A DNA stretch of 55,898 nucleotides from Bacteroidales bacterium (GCA_017398125.1 JAFQHE010000048.1:1-55898), one strand, 5' to 3'. Counted from the stretch's first letter, positions 44,007 to 53,435 are shown. Program-made: numbers and translations. The notes: a model not told the origin generated them from the letters alone.

Positions 44007-45276
44007 ATTCAACTTTCAGTGTGGTTGCAGGTGATATTCTGCTTATCATTCTGCATGGTATGAGCATTATCAGCATAACAACTGCAAATGCTGCAATATC
44101 TATAGAGATTACAGTAAGCAGATCTATCTTTGCCGGTACATGGTCAACAAAATAGTTTGCCGGATTCAGTGGAATCAGCCTGTATCTGTTTTCTATGTAA
44201 CAGAACAGCATGGCAATAATGGTTCCCGGTATAAGTCCAGCCAATACAATTGAGGCTGCACGATAGAGAAAAATCCTTATTATATCTCGCTCACGCATAC
44301 CGATGGCCTTTAGAAGACCTATCTGAGAAATTCTTTCAAAAAGGATAATAAGTAATCCAGAAACCATATTGAAGCCGGCAACTGCAATCATCAGTGCCAG
44401 GATTATTACCACATTTATATCAAGAAGATGCAGCCAGTCAAAAAGAATCCAATAGCGATCCGATAGGGCTTGTGGTATTACAGAGCTATCCTCATCACTG
44501 CTGTACCGGTATATTGTCCCATCAATTTTTTCAGAGTATTTCTCTGCCATATCCCGGTACCTCTTCTCCAAAAATATTTCGTATCCCGACAGCTCTCCAT
44601 TTTTCCACCCATTGAGATGCGATATATGGCGCGAGTCGGCTATTATAAGGGCTTTGTCCAGTTCATCAAGCTGTGCATTATAGATTCCACAAACGGTAAA
44701 CCGCCGGAGTGTTACATCTTCATCCACAAAATAGGCGAGGACCTTATCTCCACTTCTGTATCCCAAAAGATTGGAGAGCCTCTCAGATATTAGTATATTG
44801 TTGGATGGCGGAAGGGTATAGCCCGTAGAGTCTTTTTTTATGGTGTAGTCAGGCAGTGAGCCTTCAACCAGGCAGCTTTCAAAGAATCCGAGATCGTAAC
44901 TGCTGTCAACACCCTTGAACAGGACCCCTTGAATCTGGTTGTCTGATTTGAGCAGTCCGGCGCGGTAGCTTACAGGCACAACAGATTTTACCCCTTCAAG
45001 AGAGTCAATCTTGCCTATGAAGGAGAGCGGTAGAATAGGGTAGTGGTGGTTTGTAATATCAACTCCTGGGGCCTGTAGCGTAATGTCTCCACTGAAACCT
45101 GAAGCCTTCTCCCTTATTTCGTTCCTGAAGCCACCTGCAACCGCTATTGCCACAATTATTATGACAATGCTTAAAGCTACAGAAACAGAGGCAATAATAT
45201 TGCTTATTCGGCTTAGTTTGCCTTTGGCTGCAGCTTTTTTGCCAATTCTTTGTGCTATCAGGATATTTAGATTCAT
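44005..45276 (-). CDS. FtsX/LolC-LolE-type ABC transporter permease
   Basis: A 423-residue protein with the MacB/FtsX layout. It has an N-terminal membrane helix (about 24-50, IIASVSVALSIVIIIVAIAV), then a periplasmic MacB-like domain (about 50-275). Three C-terminal helices follow, with the FtsX motif FERISQIGLLKAIGMRERDI preceding the second. It resembles LolC/LolE, which extract lipoproteins from the inner membrane with ATPase LolD. No ATPase gene is adjacent, so it probably shares a LolD encoded elsewhere. It is divergent from the tRNA-Gly gene. Confidence 0.85.
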   Translation of the reverse strand: MNLNILIAQRIGKKAAAKGKLSRISNIIASVSVALSIVIIIVAIAVAGGFRNEIREKASGFSGDITLQAPGVDITNHHYPILPLSFIGKIDSLEGVKSVVPVSYRAGLLKSDNQIQGVLFKGVDSSYDLGFFESCLVEGSLPDYTIKKDSTGYTLPPSNNILISERLSNLLGYRSGDKVLAYFVDEDVTLRRFTVCGIYNAQLDELDKALIIADSRHISHLNGWKNGELSGYEIFLEKRYRDMAEKYSEKIDGTIYRYSSDEDSSVIPQALSDRYWILFDWLHLLDINVVIILALMIAVAGFNMVSGLLIILFERISQIGLLKAIGMRERDIIRIFLYRAASIVLAGLIPGTIIAMLFCYIENRYRLIPLNPANYFVDHVPAKIDLLTVISIDIAAFAVVMLIMLIPCRMISRISPATTLKVE

Positions 45277-45293
45277 TTATACGAATTTTTTAC

Positions 45294-45301
45294 TACATTT
45301 G
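45294..45301 (+). promoter_or_regulatory. -7 box of tRNA-Gly promoter
   Basis: TACATTTG, 11 bp before the tRNA 5' end, predicting a very short 5' leader. No clear -33 TTTG. Confidence 0.5.
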
Positions 45302-45312
45302 CAGAGCCTATC

Positions 45313-45385
45313 GCGGAAATAGCTCAGTTGGCAGAGCATCAGCTTCCCAAGCTGAGGGTCGCGGGTTCGAACCCCGTTTTCCGCT
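45313..45385 (+). tRNA. tRNA-Gly (anticodon CCC)
   Basis: A full cloverleaf can be drawn. The acceptor stem is GCGGAAA/TTTCCGC; the D arm is GCTC-AGTTGGCA-GAGC. The anticodon stem TCAGC/GCTGA encloses TTCCCAA (anticodon CCC at 45346-45348). The T arm is GCGGG-TTCGAAC-CCCGT. The discriminator base is T. The CCA end is not encoded and must be added. It reads GGG codons. It sits alone between the divergent permease and the convergent phosphorylase gene, with no integrase or attachment repeat next to it. Confidence 0.96.
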
Positions 45386-45425
45386 CGCTCTTAACCACAA
45401 AACAACAAAACTAAACTTCAGAAAG

Positions 45426-45453
45426 TAGCTGCCCTTATAAGGTGGCTATTTTT
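45426..45453 (+). terminator. Terminator downstream of tRNA-Gly
   Basis: TAGCTGCC pairs with GGTGGCTA (two G-U pairs) around a short AT-rich loop, followed by five T. It lies 40 bp after the tRNA and just before the convergent phosphorylase stop. Confidence 0.7.
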
Positions 45454-45460
45454 CTTATCT

Positions 45461-46333
45461 CTATTTGGTAAGTTTGTCAAGAGCCAGTTTGACAAGTTTT
45501 TCAACGTATGGTTTATAATCAGGTGCCGCACCTTTATGGTAACGGTTGGCTATGGCACAGCATACAGTTCCGGCCCTATGTCCCAATTGTCTTGACAATC
45601 CTGCAAGGGCTGAACCTTCCATCTCAAAATTTGTTATCCTGTATTCACCAAATCGGAATGTTTCAAATTTTTCAACCATATCCGGCATTGCGAGAGGCAA
45701 TCTTACAACTCTTCCTTGCGGACCGTAAAATCCTGATGCCGATATTGTTACTCCCTTGACTGTATCATCCTTGAAGAGATCTGCAAGTTCTTCACTTGCC
45801 TTTATGAAGTATGGCGATGGCAGATGGCTGTTCCAGCCGGTATGTTTTACGAAGGCCTCTTCCATATCGGGAATGGTTACATTCTCCCTGTTGCCGTACC
45901 AGTTAAGCAGACCGTCGCAACCTATGGAGATGTGGGAGAATATGAAGGAGCCTATAGGTATGTCGGGCTGTATTGCTCCGCAGGTACCAATCCTCAAAAT
46001 ACGCAGGCTCTTCTTTTCATCCTTTATCTCCCTTGTCTGGAAATCAATGTTTACAAGCGCATCAAGTTCATTTACCACAACATCAATATTGTCTGTGCCG
46101 ATACCTGTAGAGAGTACTGTTAGCCTTTTCCCTTTGTATGTGCCGGTAACTGTGACAAACTCCCTTGACTCCCGACGGAACTCCTTGGAGTCAAAGAACG
46201 AACTTATCATTTCAACCCTTCCCGGGTCGCCTACAAGTATGATTGTGTCGGATATTTCGTGAGGTTTGAGGTGAAGGTGAAAAATTGAACCGTCGCTGTT
46301 GATAATCAGTTCAGATGCTCCTATTTTGCCCAT
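45461..46333 (-). CDS. Nucleoside phosphorylase (uridine phosphorylase-like, PNP_UDP_1 family)
   Basis: A 290-residue enzyme of the purine/uridine phosphorylase family that splits nucleosides with phosphate into base and ribose 1-phosphate for salvage. Family features: ILVGDPGRVEMISSFFDS (phosphate-binding Gly-Asp-Pro-x-Arg, about 33-50), TGIGTDNIDVVVNEL, ILRIGTCGAIQPDIPIGS and NFEMEGSALAGLS, where Glu-Met-Glu contacts the ribose. The mixture of GTCG and EMEG blocks favours a pyrimidine or broad-range enzyme, but specificity is not certain. Single gene, divergent from the DUF4293 gene. Confidence 0.88.
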   Translation of the reverse strand: MGKIGASELIINSDGSIFHLHLKPHEISDTIILVGDPGRVEMISSFFDSKEFRRESREFVTVTGTYKGKRLTVLSTGIGTDNIDVVVNELDALVNIDFQTREIKDEKKSLRILRIGTCGAIQPDIPIGSFIFSHISIGCDGLLNWYGNRENVTIPDMEEAFVKHTGWNSHLPSPYFIKASEELADLFKDDTVKGVTISASGFYGPQGRVVRLPLAMPDMVEKFETFRFGEYRITNFEMEGSALAGLSRQLGHRAGTVCCAIANRYHKGAAPDYKPYVEKLVKLALDKLTK

Positions 46334-46387
46334 AATGTATTATTTATATGTTTGCACTCCTTAATTGCCATTAAAGGATGAATCTCT

Positions 46388-46395
46388 CAAAGATA
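46388..46395 (-). promoter_or_regulatory. -7 box of the nucleoside phosphorylase promoter
   Basis: TATCTTTG on the minus strand (complement of CAAAGATA), about 55 bp before the ATG at 46333. No clear -33 TTTG. Confidence 0.5.
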
Positions 46396-46429
46396 CAATT
46401 TATTTTATGGAATCTATAAAAACAATCAC

Positions 46430-46437
46430 TATTTTTG
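46430..46437 (+). promoter_or_regulatory. -7 box of DUF4293 gene
   Basis: TATTTTTG overlaps a TTG start codon of the longest ORF (46435), arguing that translation begins at the ATG at 46471. Confidence 0.5.
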
Positions 46438-46470
46438 TCTTTCCAAAAATGTATAAACAAAATTAATGAT

Positions 46471-46893
46471 ATGATACAGAGAATACAGACACTTTATCTA
46501 TTTATAGCCAGCGGATTGCTCTTTTCTATGTTTTTTTCAAAAATATGTTATGCCCCTGGCATGGAGCCTGTAATGTATATGGATTACACTCCATTCATCA
46601 TCTTTACAATAGCTACATTTGCAATAAGTTTTTTTACAATCTTCATCTTCCATCACAGGATGCTTCAGATAAGATTGTCAATCTTCAATATTCTTGTTCT
46701 TCTTGGCTACCAGGGCTGGATTGCATTCAAATTCTTCACAAGAGAGCCGGGAACCGCCTTTTCATTGAGCGCGGTATTTCCTTTAGTGGCTGCTATACTT
46801 GTATTTACAGCGGTCAGATATATTGCCAGGGATGAGGCTATGGTACGTTCGGCAGATACTATCCGCTCAATAAGAAAGAAGAGCAAAAAGTAG
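46471..46893 (+). CDS. DUF4293 family membrane protein
   Basis: A 140-residue protein starting MIQRIQTLYLFIASG, the family's characteristic N terminus. Four hydrophobic segments are visible (about 5-22, 38-60, 66-86, 100-118), so it is an inner-membrane protein. The C-terminal tail is basic (IRSIRKKSKK). DUF4293 is found almost only in Bacteroidota and has no known function. The start at 46471 is chosen from the family start and the promoter position. Confidence 0.85.
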   Translation: MIQRIQTLYLFIASGLLFSMFFSKICYAPGMEPVMYMDYTPFIIFTIATFAISFFTIFIFHHRMLQIRLSIFNILVLLGYQGWIAFKFFTREPGTAFSLSAVFPLVAAILVFTAVRYIARDEAMVRSADTIRSIRKKSKK

Positions 46894-46917
46894 GCTGCCG
46901 GGAGGCTGGAATGTGGG

Positions 46918-47997
46918 CTATGGCGCTGTCTCTTTATATTTGAGATAACGTTTTTCTATCTCTTCAACATATTTGAGGGTCTCTTTCCCTTTGAAACGGC
47001 CGTACTTTACAGCCGGACTGTTGTAGTATTCCTCATCCTTCATCAGAGGAATGGTCTCCTTTATGTCGTTCCATAGAAGCGGGTTTTTCCCCTCTTGCCT
47101 TGCCAGGGCCATACAGTCTGACATTCTGCCCTCTCCACAGTTATATGCTGCTATGGCAATCTTGCAGGCATTGAGACTGTCAGCTCCCATTTTTCTGTAC
47201 ATTTTCTGCAGTCTGTTCAGATGCAGGGTGCCTGCCTTTATGTTTTCGCTTGGGTTGTAGATGTCATCTATTCCGTATTTCTTTGCTACAGCCTCCTTTA
47301 TCTGCATAAGCCCGATGGCCCCCCGTCGGGAACTTACGCCTGCCTTGAATTTAGATTCCTGATATATTAGAGAGGCAAGCAGATGCCAGTCCCATCCGAG
47401 GATCCGGCTGTTTTCCCTTATGATATTGTCATATGGTGAGAGATGTTTGCCATTGATTGTGCCTGTGGCATTGTCCATACTTTTGTAGCTTCTGAAGAAG
47501 TTTGAGCTCAGGCTTTTGTATTCTGGTGTATGTTTGAAGTATGTAAACCAGTGGTTGAAGACTTGTATAAGCTGGTAATTGCTCTTTTCTACAACCAGAA
47601 TATCTTCTGAAGGATTTATTGGAATGCTGGAAACCACCTCATCCTGAAAAATTCCAGGTACAGTATCACGTTGGGCATTTATTACCAGGATGTCAGTTTT
47701 TCCTGTGGCAAGCTTTACCCATGAGGCAAAATAGTTCTCCTGGGGTTGGATCTCTGTGTAGCACATCTGGGACTGGTCAAGATTGTTGAAGAGTGCATAT
47801 ACATATCCCAATGTGTAACCTTTGGCTGCTATGGAGTTTTTTATGAAGACTATACAGCTGAGTGAGTCCCCGGCAAGGAAGCGGGGCGACGGTGTATCTT
47901 TCTTGTTCCTCTCCCATTTAGGCAACAGGAAAAGAAAAAAAGCACCCAAGAATGCCACTAAGTACTGGAAATATCTTTTTCTCCAGAATTTGTGCAT
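46918..47997 (-). CDS. MltF-like membrane-bound lytic transglycosylase
   Basis: A 359-residue protein with an N-terminal membrane helix or uncleaved signal (about 10-26). A central substrate-binding-like region (about 40-170) follows, and a C-terminal SLT domain (about 190-320). The catalytic E214 is in IYQESKFKAGVSS, followed by GAIGLMQI, NIKAGTLHLNRL and AAYNCGEGR. Such enzymes cut the MurNAc-GlcNAc bond with formation of 1,6-anhydroMurNAc. The domain order matches MltF. The porin gene lies 6 bp upstream of its start, so the two are probably co-transcribed. Confidence 0.9.
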   Translation of the reverse strand: MHKFWRKRYFQYLVAFLGAFFLFLLPKWERNKKDTPSPRFLAGDSLSCIVFIKNSIAAKGYTLGYVYALFNNLDQSQMCYTEIQPQENYFASWVKLATGKTDILVINAQRDTVPGIFQDEVVSSIPINPSEDILVVEKSNYQLIQVFNHWFTYFKHTPEYKSLSSNFFRSYKSMDNATGTINGKHLSPYDNIIRENSRILGWDWHLLASLIYQESKFKAGVSSRRGAIGLMQIKEAVAKKYGIDDIYNPSENIKAGTLHLNRLQKMYRKMGADSLNACKIAIAAYNCGEGRMSDCMALARQEGKNPLLWNDIKETIPLMKDEEYYNSPAVKYGRFKGKETLKYVEEIEKRYLKYKETAP

Positions 47998-48003
47998 AAA
48001 CAG

Positions 48004-50283
48004 CTATTTAATATAAAATGGCCAATGGACACCAAATTTAAGGGCCTTTTGTGGTCGCAGGTATCTGTTGGCAGAGAAGTAGTCACTTGTGGGCCAATCC
48101 TGTAGTGCATTCACATATTTTACAAAAATGCTTGCCCGTTTCCATTGCATGTTGATGAATATATCCATATATGGATTTTCACCAATCTCCTCACTGCGTT
48201 GGTTGTAGAACATTCCCAATGCAGGAGAGTAGCCCTGTGCATAGAACTTGGTGGTAAATGTGGCATCCACACCCAACTGCAAGGTAAGTACATTCTTGAC
48301 AAGAGGGGCCTGCAGATAGTATCTGAAGTTGAGCGCCAGTTCCGGCAACGGTACAACCTCCTGTTTTGATGACATCTGGAACAGAATCTTATGGTCAAAA
48401 TGGAATATGCTTGCCTTGAAATCCTTTCTCAGATAGGCGGTAAGTATACTCATTGCCTCTCCATTCTGTTTAAGGTTACACAATGTGTCGAGGTACAGGT
48501 TGTTGTTGAGCAGTGAGTAGCCGAAGAAGAGTTCAAGTTTGTAGTCTGGAATCTCCAGTTTACCCTCTATTCTGGTCTCAGTGGTCTTGTTGAAATCATT
48601 GTTCCATACATAGTGATTAGAATAGTAGTTGTTGAAGAAGAAATTTGGTCTCTCTTGTGAAACATCTATTTTTCCTGTCAGATGGATACCCCTTTTCAAA
48701 GGATAAGCAGAAAATTTAAGCTGTCCGCCTATTCTGAAATCATTCTGGTTATAGCCGGCAAGGTGATATTTGGCAAATCCTTCCCAAGCAAAATATTTTT
48801 TCAATTGTCCCGATGCACCAAAGTAGAGATACAGATTGCTTTCACCTCTATTCCTGTTTCCCGACAGAAAATATGACGGATCAAAGCTGTATATCCTTAA
48901 GTGCTGATACCCGACGCCACCGTCAATTTTGGAGACAATAGCCTCCTTTGCCCACGGTTGTATCCTTATAAAGAGGCGGTTCTCAAGGTTCATAACCCTT
49001 GAAGAGTCTGCCGTTGTTGTCGGGTTTATAAAGAAGTTGTTGTTGTATAGATTTCTTGCTGCTGTATCACCGGTAGCTATCACATCCCTGTATGAGTGGG
49101 AATATGTCGAGAACTCTCCTGTGTGGCCTATGTAAGCCATAGTTCCCTCTCCATAGCCGGTTGTATCCTCTTCAATCCCTTTCTTTTTGAATCTGAACGG
49201 AATGCCGTATGAGTGGGTGATGAATATTGTGTTCTTCTTTAAGGCACTGTTGGCATCTGTCAGCCTTACGGGAATTGTACGGGCATCAACAATTGTATCA
49301 AGCACCATTGAGGGATCGGCAACTCCACCATTGTCTTTCCTTTTGACCCTGTTGAAGATATATCCTCCCTGTGCAACATATCTCTTGCCTATGTAGTTTC
49401 CGGTAACGGCAAATGTTCTGTTGTCAGTTGATTCGTTCTCCAGAATACCTTTTCCTCCAATTCTTTTGTAAAGTATATTGAAGTTGAATGACGGAGTGAA
49501 ATTCTGGGTATGCATGAATTTTACATTTGTCTCCTCCTTCAATTTTGTGGCAAAGAGTGTTCCCCAATATGCAAGTTCGGTATATGGCGTCTTGACATTG
49601 TAGAACGGCATATCGTCCAGATTATGAGTATAGGCATTGTATGCAGTGTAGAATGGAAAAATGTCGCAATTCTCCCTTTTGAAGTAGTTGTAATATTGCA
49701 TAGCTGAGCCTGCAACTCCAAGGTAGGTTGCGCCTACATCATTTTTCTGGTATGGCAATTCGTGAAAATTGTCATTGAATGTAGTGTCCGGTTCCAATTG
49801 GTGCGGCTTGTTGAAATACCCGTCTGTTTTCCACATGAACATCCTTTGGCTCTTTATGGAGTCATTGAAGATATATGTGTTCAGAAGTCGTGGGGTGGCC
49901 CTTATGACGCTATCCTTGTAGTTGTATATGCTGTCCCTGATCTTTCTTTTTAGAGCTCTCTTTATCTCCCTCTCCGACAATACCACCACATTTGAAGAGT
50001 CTGTTCCAAAAAAGAGGGAGTCCCTGTACATCTGTGCAAGCGAGTCCTCTCCCAATGCGACAAGGGAATCAATCTTTATTGTGAGCAACGAATCCCTCAG
50101 TCTCATGGCAACGGTATCAATTGAAACCGCAATGGAATCATTTGAGGCAAGTATGGTATCAATTGTGGGAAGCAATTTGCCTTTTGCCTTTGCAGATCCA
50201 CCAGATACAAAGAATGAAGCAGCAATTAGAATTATTGCAACTGTATGTATTACCGAATTTTTTCTCAAACTACTTTTTTGCAT
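48004..50283 (-). CDS. Bacteroidota putative outer membrane porin
   Basis: A 759-residue exported protein (ATG at 50283, signal to about residue 30). An N-terminal polar region (about 35-130) is followed by a long series of alternating, aromatic-rich beta strands, as in FPFYTAYNAYTHNL, YVAQGGYIFNRVKRK, LYLYFGASGQLKKYFAWEGF and FFFNNYYSNHYVW, ending HWPFYIK with a terminal aromatic-rich strand typical of outer-membrane barrels. It matches the 'putative porin' family of Bacteroidota, of unknown substrate. It precedes the lytic transglycosylase by 6 bp, an envelope pairing. Confidence 0.8.
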   Translation of the reverse strand: MQKSSLRKNSVIHTVAIILIAASFFVSGGSAKAKGKLLPTIDTILASNDSIAVSIDTVAMRLRDSLLTIKIDSLVALGEDSLAQMYRDSLFFGTDSSNVVVLSEREIKRALKRKIRDSIYNYKDSVIRATPRLLNTYIFNDSIKSQRMFMWKTDGYFNKPHQLEPDTTFNDNFHELPYQKNDVGATYLGVAGSAMQYYNYFKRENCDIFPFYTAYNAYTHNLDDMPFYNVKTPYTELAYWGTLFATKLKEETNVKFMHTQNFTPSFNFNILYKRIGGKGILENESTDNRTFAVTGNYIGKRYVAQGGYIFNRVKRKDNGGVADPSMVLDTIVDARTIPVRLTDANSALKKNTIFITHSYGIPFRFKKKGIEEDTTGYGEGTMAYIGHTGEFSTYSHSYRDVIATGDTAARNLYNNNFFINPTTTADSSRVMNLENRLFIRIQPWAKEAIVSKIDGGVGYQHLRIYSFDPSYFLSGNRNRGESNLYLYFGASGQLKKYFAWEGFAKYHLAGYNQNDFRIGGQLKFSAYPLKRGIHLTGKIDVSQERPNFFFNNYYSNHYVWNNDFNKTTETRIEGKLEIPDYKLELFFGYSLLNNNLYLDTLCNLKQNGEAMSILTAYLRKDFKASIFHFDHKILFQMSSKQEVVPLPELALNFRYYLQAPLVKNVLTLQLGVDATFTTKFYAQGYSPALGMFYNQRSEEIGENPYMDIFINMQWKRASIFVKYVNALQDWPTSDYFSANRYLRPQKALKFGVHWPFYIK

Positions 50284-50382
50284 ATCAAACTGCAAACATA
50301 CAAAAATTATGCTTAACAGAGCAATTTGGCACCTGCTTTTTCAAGTTCTTCAGGAGTCTCAGAGCCTCTGTGGCGACAAATG

Positions 50383-50408
50383 AGGGCCAAACCCTTTACA
50401 AGGGCCCT
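50383..50408 (-). terminator. Weak hairpin downstream of pncB
   Basis: AGGGCC (50383-50388) can pair with GGCCCT (50403-50408), with a competing CCCTT/AAGGG inside the loop. It lies about 26 bp beyond the minus-strand pncB stop at 50434. The T run is poor, so this is a weak call. Confidence 0.35.
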
Positions 50409-50433
50409 TTTAAGCCTCATATATATGCCTTAA

Positions 50434-51927
50434 TTACAACTCTTGTACTTTGGCCTTCATTCTCTGTGAAAACTCCTTGATCTCCTTTATAAGATTGTTT
50501 ACCAACCCCATCTTCATATCGTAAAGGTCGTCGGATATGTCAACCTTATAGAAGTGGGGGTTGATTATTCTTCTCTCTGTTTCATTCAGGCTGGCAAGAT
50601 TGGCAAGGTAATAGGCTCTCTTTTCAAACAGCGGAATATCTTCATAAATCTGCACACCCTCCTTCATCATCGGAACTTGAAGCTCCTTCCATTGGTAGCT
50701 GCCTGCGGCAAAGCTTTTGCTGCGCGTCTCATCAAACTCGCTCCTGATATGTATATCTTCGCATGCCTCAATTTTGCGACTCATGGAGTCGCCTCTCAAG
50801 CATGTGATGTCTGCCTTGAATTTGCCGTCCTGGATGATTCTGTATGTAATCTGGAATCCCGGATTGATGAGTTTTATCTTGTCCTCTGATTTTTTGAGAA
50901 CCGGTTCGCCTTCTATTTCAACAAGTTTATATACATTGCCGAAGCATGGATTGTGCTTGCTTGTAGCAATGGCATCACCCACTCCATAGGAGTCAATGAG
51001 GGCTCCCTGCCTTTCGAGTTCTGTTATCAGGTACTCATCAAGAGCATTGGTTGCAAATATTTTGCAGTTCCCGAGACCGGCTTTGTCAAGTATATCCCTG
51101 CATCGTCTCGACAGATAGGCAAGATCACCACTGTCGAGCCTTATGCCGAATCCATACTTGTAACTGTTCTCTATACCGCACTCCTTATAGGCCCTTATTG
51201 CATTGTATATACCGCAGTTCAGTGTATCGTAGGTATCAACAAGAAGGATAAGAGGTTCGCCCTTATGGCTGTTTATATATTGTTTGAAGGCCTCGTACTC
51301 ACCCTCAATCGAGCAACCGAAAGATGAAATGTAGCTGTGTGCCATAGTTCCTGAGCATGGTACACCAAATTTTACAGAGGTAAGTATGTTTGATGAACTT
51401 GCGCACCCTCCAATTATTGCGGCCTTTGCTCCATAGGTGGCAGCCCAAGGACCATGAGCCCTTCGTGAACCGAATTCACTTACAGGCTTGTCTGTGCTTC
51501 TTGTTACTCTGCTGGCTTTTGTGGCAACAGCCATCTGATGGTTCATGATGCAGAGCAATGGCGTCTCAAGAACTTGTGACTCAATTATTTTTCCTTCAAT
51601 TGTTATGATCGGTTGGGTGGGAAATGCAATTTCTCCCTCCTTCATGGCATATACATTTCCGGTAAATTTCATCTTTGAAAGGAATTCCCTGAATTCTGCG
51701 TAATTGTCTCCCGGAATGAACTTTTCAAAATATTCAGCCGGCTTGTTGCCCAATGCGCCTATCATGTCAAGTGCTTCACTCACTCCTGAAACAACTGCCC
51801 AGTTGTTCTTGTCGGGAGCCTGACGGTAAAAGAGATTGAATATTGCACGTTTCTCCTTCATGCCGGCATCATAGAATGATTTGCCCATTGTATATTGGTA
51901 CTTGTCTGAACAGTAACTTACCTCCAT
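50434..51927 (-). CDS. pncB: Nicotinate phosphoribosyltransferase
   Basis: A 497-residue NAPRTase, joining nicotinate to PRPP to make nicotinate mononucleotide for NAD salvage. The start MEVSYCSDKYQYTMG is the family's N terminus, which is why I prefer the ATG at 51927 to the longer ORF from 52008. Other blocks: EFGSRRAHG, GTMAHSYISSFG (with the conserved His), GIRLDSGDLAYLS, KIFATNALDEY, SYGVGDAIATSKHNP. Divergent from the AmgK-RapZ fusion gene. Confidence 0.95.
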   Translation of the reverse strand: MEVSYCSDKYQYTMGKSFYDAGMKEKRAIFNLFYRQAPDKNNWAVVSGVSEALDMIGALGNKPAEYFEKFIPGDNYAEFREFLSKMKFTGNVYAMKEGEIAFPTQPIITIEGKIIESQVLETPLLCIMNHQMAVATKASRVTRSTDKPVSEFGSRRAHGPWAATYGAKAAIIGGCASSSNILTSVKFGVPCSGTMAHSYISSFGCSIEGEYEAFKQYINSHKGEPLILLVDTYDTLNCGIYNAIRAYKECGIENSYKYGFGIRLDSGDLAYLSRRCRDILDKAGLGNCKIFATNALDEYLITELERQGALIDSYGVGDAIATSKHNPCFGNVYKLVEIEGEPVLKKSEDKIKLINPGFQITYRIIQDGKFKADITCLRGDSMSRKIEACEDIHIRSEFDETRSKSFAAGSYQWKELQVPMMKEGVQIYEDIPLFEKRAYYLANLASLNETERRIINPHFYKVDISDDLYDMKMGLVNNLIKEIKEFSQRMKAKVQEL

Positions 51928-51951
51928 AATATTTAAATTTAACACGGAGTA

Positions 51952-51959
51952 CAAATATA
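51952..51959 (-). promoter_or_regulatory. -7 box of pncB promoter
   Basis: TATATTTG on the minus strand, about 25 bp before the ATG at 51927. It is back to back with the plus-strand box at 51970-51977. Confidence 0.5.
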
Positions 51960-51969
51960 TAAAATTTAT

Positions 51970-51977
51970 TACTTTTG
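51970..51977 (+). promoter_or_regulatory. -7 box of the amgK-murU transcript
   Basis: TACTTTTG, 34 bp before the ATG at 52012. No convincing -33 TTTG upstream. Confidence 0.5.
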
Positions 51978-52011
51978 TATTTTTATTTATGAAGGATAAA
52001 AGAGGCATAGC

Positions 52012-53433
52012 ATGAAGCAGATTGAAGAACTATTTGAAAAATATACACACCAGAAGCCGGATGATATATATGAACTGCCGTCAAGCGGAAGCAACAGAAG
52101 GTATTTCAGGATTAAAGGTGGAGGTATAACACTTATAGGTGCAGCAGGAACATCCATCGAGGAGAATATTGCTTTTGTTGAGATTGACAGACATTTTATG
52201 CTCAAAGGACTTCCTGTACCGAAGGTTCTGTGCATGAGTGAGGACAAGCGCTATTACCTTCAGGAGGATTTGGGCGATATAACTCTGTTCAACCATGTGG
52301 CACAAGGCAGGGAGTCTGGCCACTATTCTGATTATGAAATCGGACTGCTTAAAAAGACGATAGCCACATTGCCCAAAATTCAGTTTGAGGGTGGTAAGGG
52401 ATTGGACTATTCAATCTGTTTTCCGCAACCGGAGTTTGATGCGAGAATGATATTTTTTGACCTCAACTATTTCAAGTATTGCTTCCTTAAAGCAACAGGC
52501 TTGGAATTCAATGAGATAAAACTTCAGGAAGATTTCCATAAACTCTCATTGGATCTGCTCCGTACGGTAAGTGGGGAGACATTCCTTTACCGGGATTTCC
52601 AGGCACGGAATGTCATGCTTGTTGATGATGAACCATACTTTATTGATTTTCAGGGAGGAAGAAAAGGCCCGTTCTATTATGACCTTGCATCGTTTGTATG
52701 GCAGGCAAAGGCAAACTACTCTGAAGAGCTGAAAGAGATTCTAATAGATACATATATTGAGGCACTTAAAAAGTACGTAGAGGTACCGAGGGATGAATTC
52801 TACAGGACTCTAAGGATTTTTGTCCTTTTCAGGACAATGCAGGTGTTGGGAGCGTATGGTTTCAGGGGGTATTTTGAGAAAAAACCGCATTTCCTTCAGA
52901 GTGTGCCGTTTGCAATTGACAATCTGCGCAAACTTATAGCTACGGCTCCATTCGAGGAGTATCCGCATCTTAACGAAATTATGGTGCAGTTGACCAATAT
53001 GCGTCAATTCTCGGATTTGAGGACCGAGAAGAAGCTTGAAGTAAAGATCTTCAGCTTTGCCTACAAGAAAGGCATTCCTCTTGATGAGAGCGGTAATGGA
53101 GGCGGCTATGTATTTGATTGCCGTGCTATAGAGAATCCGGGAAAGTATGATCACTACAAACATTTTACAGGTCTTGACAAAGAGGTGATACAGTTCCTTG
53201 AAGAGGATGGGGGAGTGTTGAGATTCCTTGATAACATTTATGAACTTGCCGATGCGCACGTGAAAAGATATATTGAACGCAAGTTTACAAGTCTTATGTT
53301 CTGTTTTGGCTGCACAGGTGGCCAGCACCGTTCGGTATATTGTGCCCAGCATCTGGCTGAGCATATTGCAAAGAAATTCAATGTCAAGGTCAAACTGTAC
53401 CATAGGGAACAGGGGATAGAGCAGGAGTTTTAG
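52012..53433 (+). CDS. AmgK-like amino-sugar kinase fused to RapZ C-terminal domain
   Basis: A 473-residue two-domain protein. Residues 1 to ~325 are an aminoglycoside-phosphotransferase-type kinase: phosphate loop SSGSNRRYFRI (24-34), catalytic loop YRDFQARNVML (D195, N200), metal site FIDFQGGRKGP (D212). This matches AmgK, the anomeric MurNAc/GlcNAc kinase. Residues ~342-466 are the RapZ C-terminal domain (VKIFSFAYKKG, YVFDCRAIENP, FTGLDKEV, GCTGGQHRSVY at 433-443), which binds glucosamine 6-phosphate in E. coli RapZ. The RapZ ATPase half and basic RNA-binding tail are absent; the protein ends acidic. The MurU-like gene starts 2 bp later. The first domain's sugar substrate is inferred. Confidence 0.85.
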   Translation: MKQIEELFEKYTHQKPDDIYELPSSGSNRRYFRIKGGGITLIGAAGTSIEENIAFVEIDRHFMLKGLPVPKVLCMSEDKRYYLQEDLGDITLFNHVAQGRESGHYSDYEIGLLKKTIATLPKIQFEGGKGLDYSICFPQPEFDARMIFFDLNYFKYCFLKATGLEFNEIKLQEDFHKLSLDLLRTVSGETFLYRDFQARNVMLVDDEPYFIDFQGGRKGPFYYDLASFVWQAKANYSEELKEILIDTYIEALKKYVEVPRDEFYRTLRIFVLFRTMQVLGAYGFRGYFEKKPHFLQSVPFAIDNLRKLIATAPFEEYPHLNEIMVQLTNMRQFSDLRTEKKLEVKIFSFAYKKGIPLDESGNGGGYVFDCRAIENPGKYDHYKHFTGLDKEVIQFLEEDGGVLRFLDNIYELADAHVKRYIERKFTSLMFCFGCTGGQHRSVYCAQHLAEHIAKKFNVKVKLYHREQGIEQEF

Positions 53434-53435
53434 TT

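Noticed and set aside
45313-45385. tRNA-Gly as an integration site for a mobile element
   Set aside because: No integrase, direct repeat of the tRNA 3' end or composition change is visible; both flanks hold ordinary core genes.
46435-46470. Upstream TTG start of the DUF4293 gene
   Set aside because: It overlaps the predicted -7 box, and the family starts with MIQRIQ, found at 46471.
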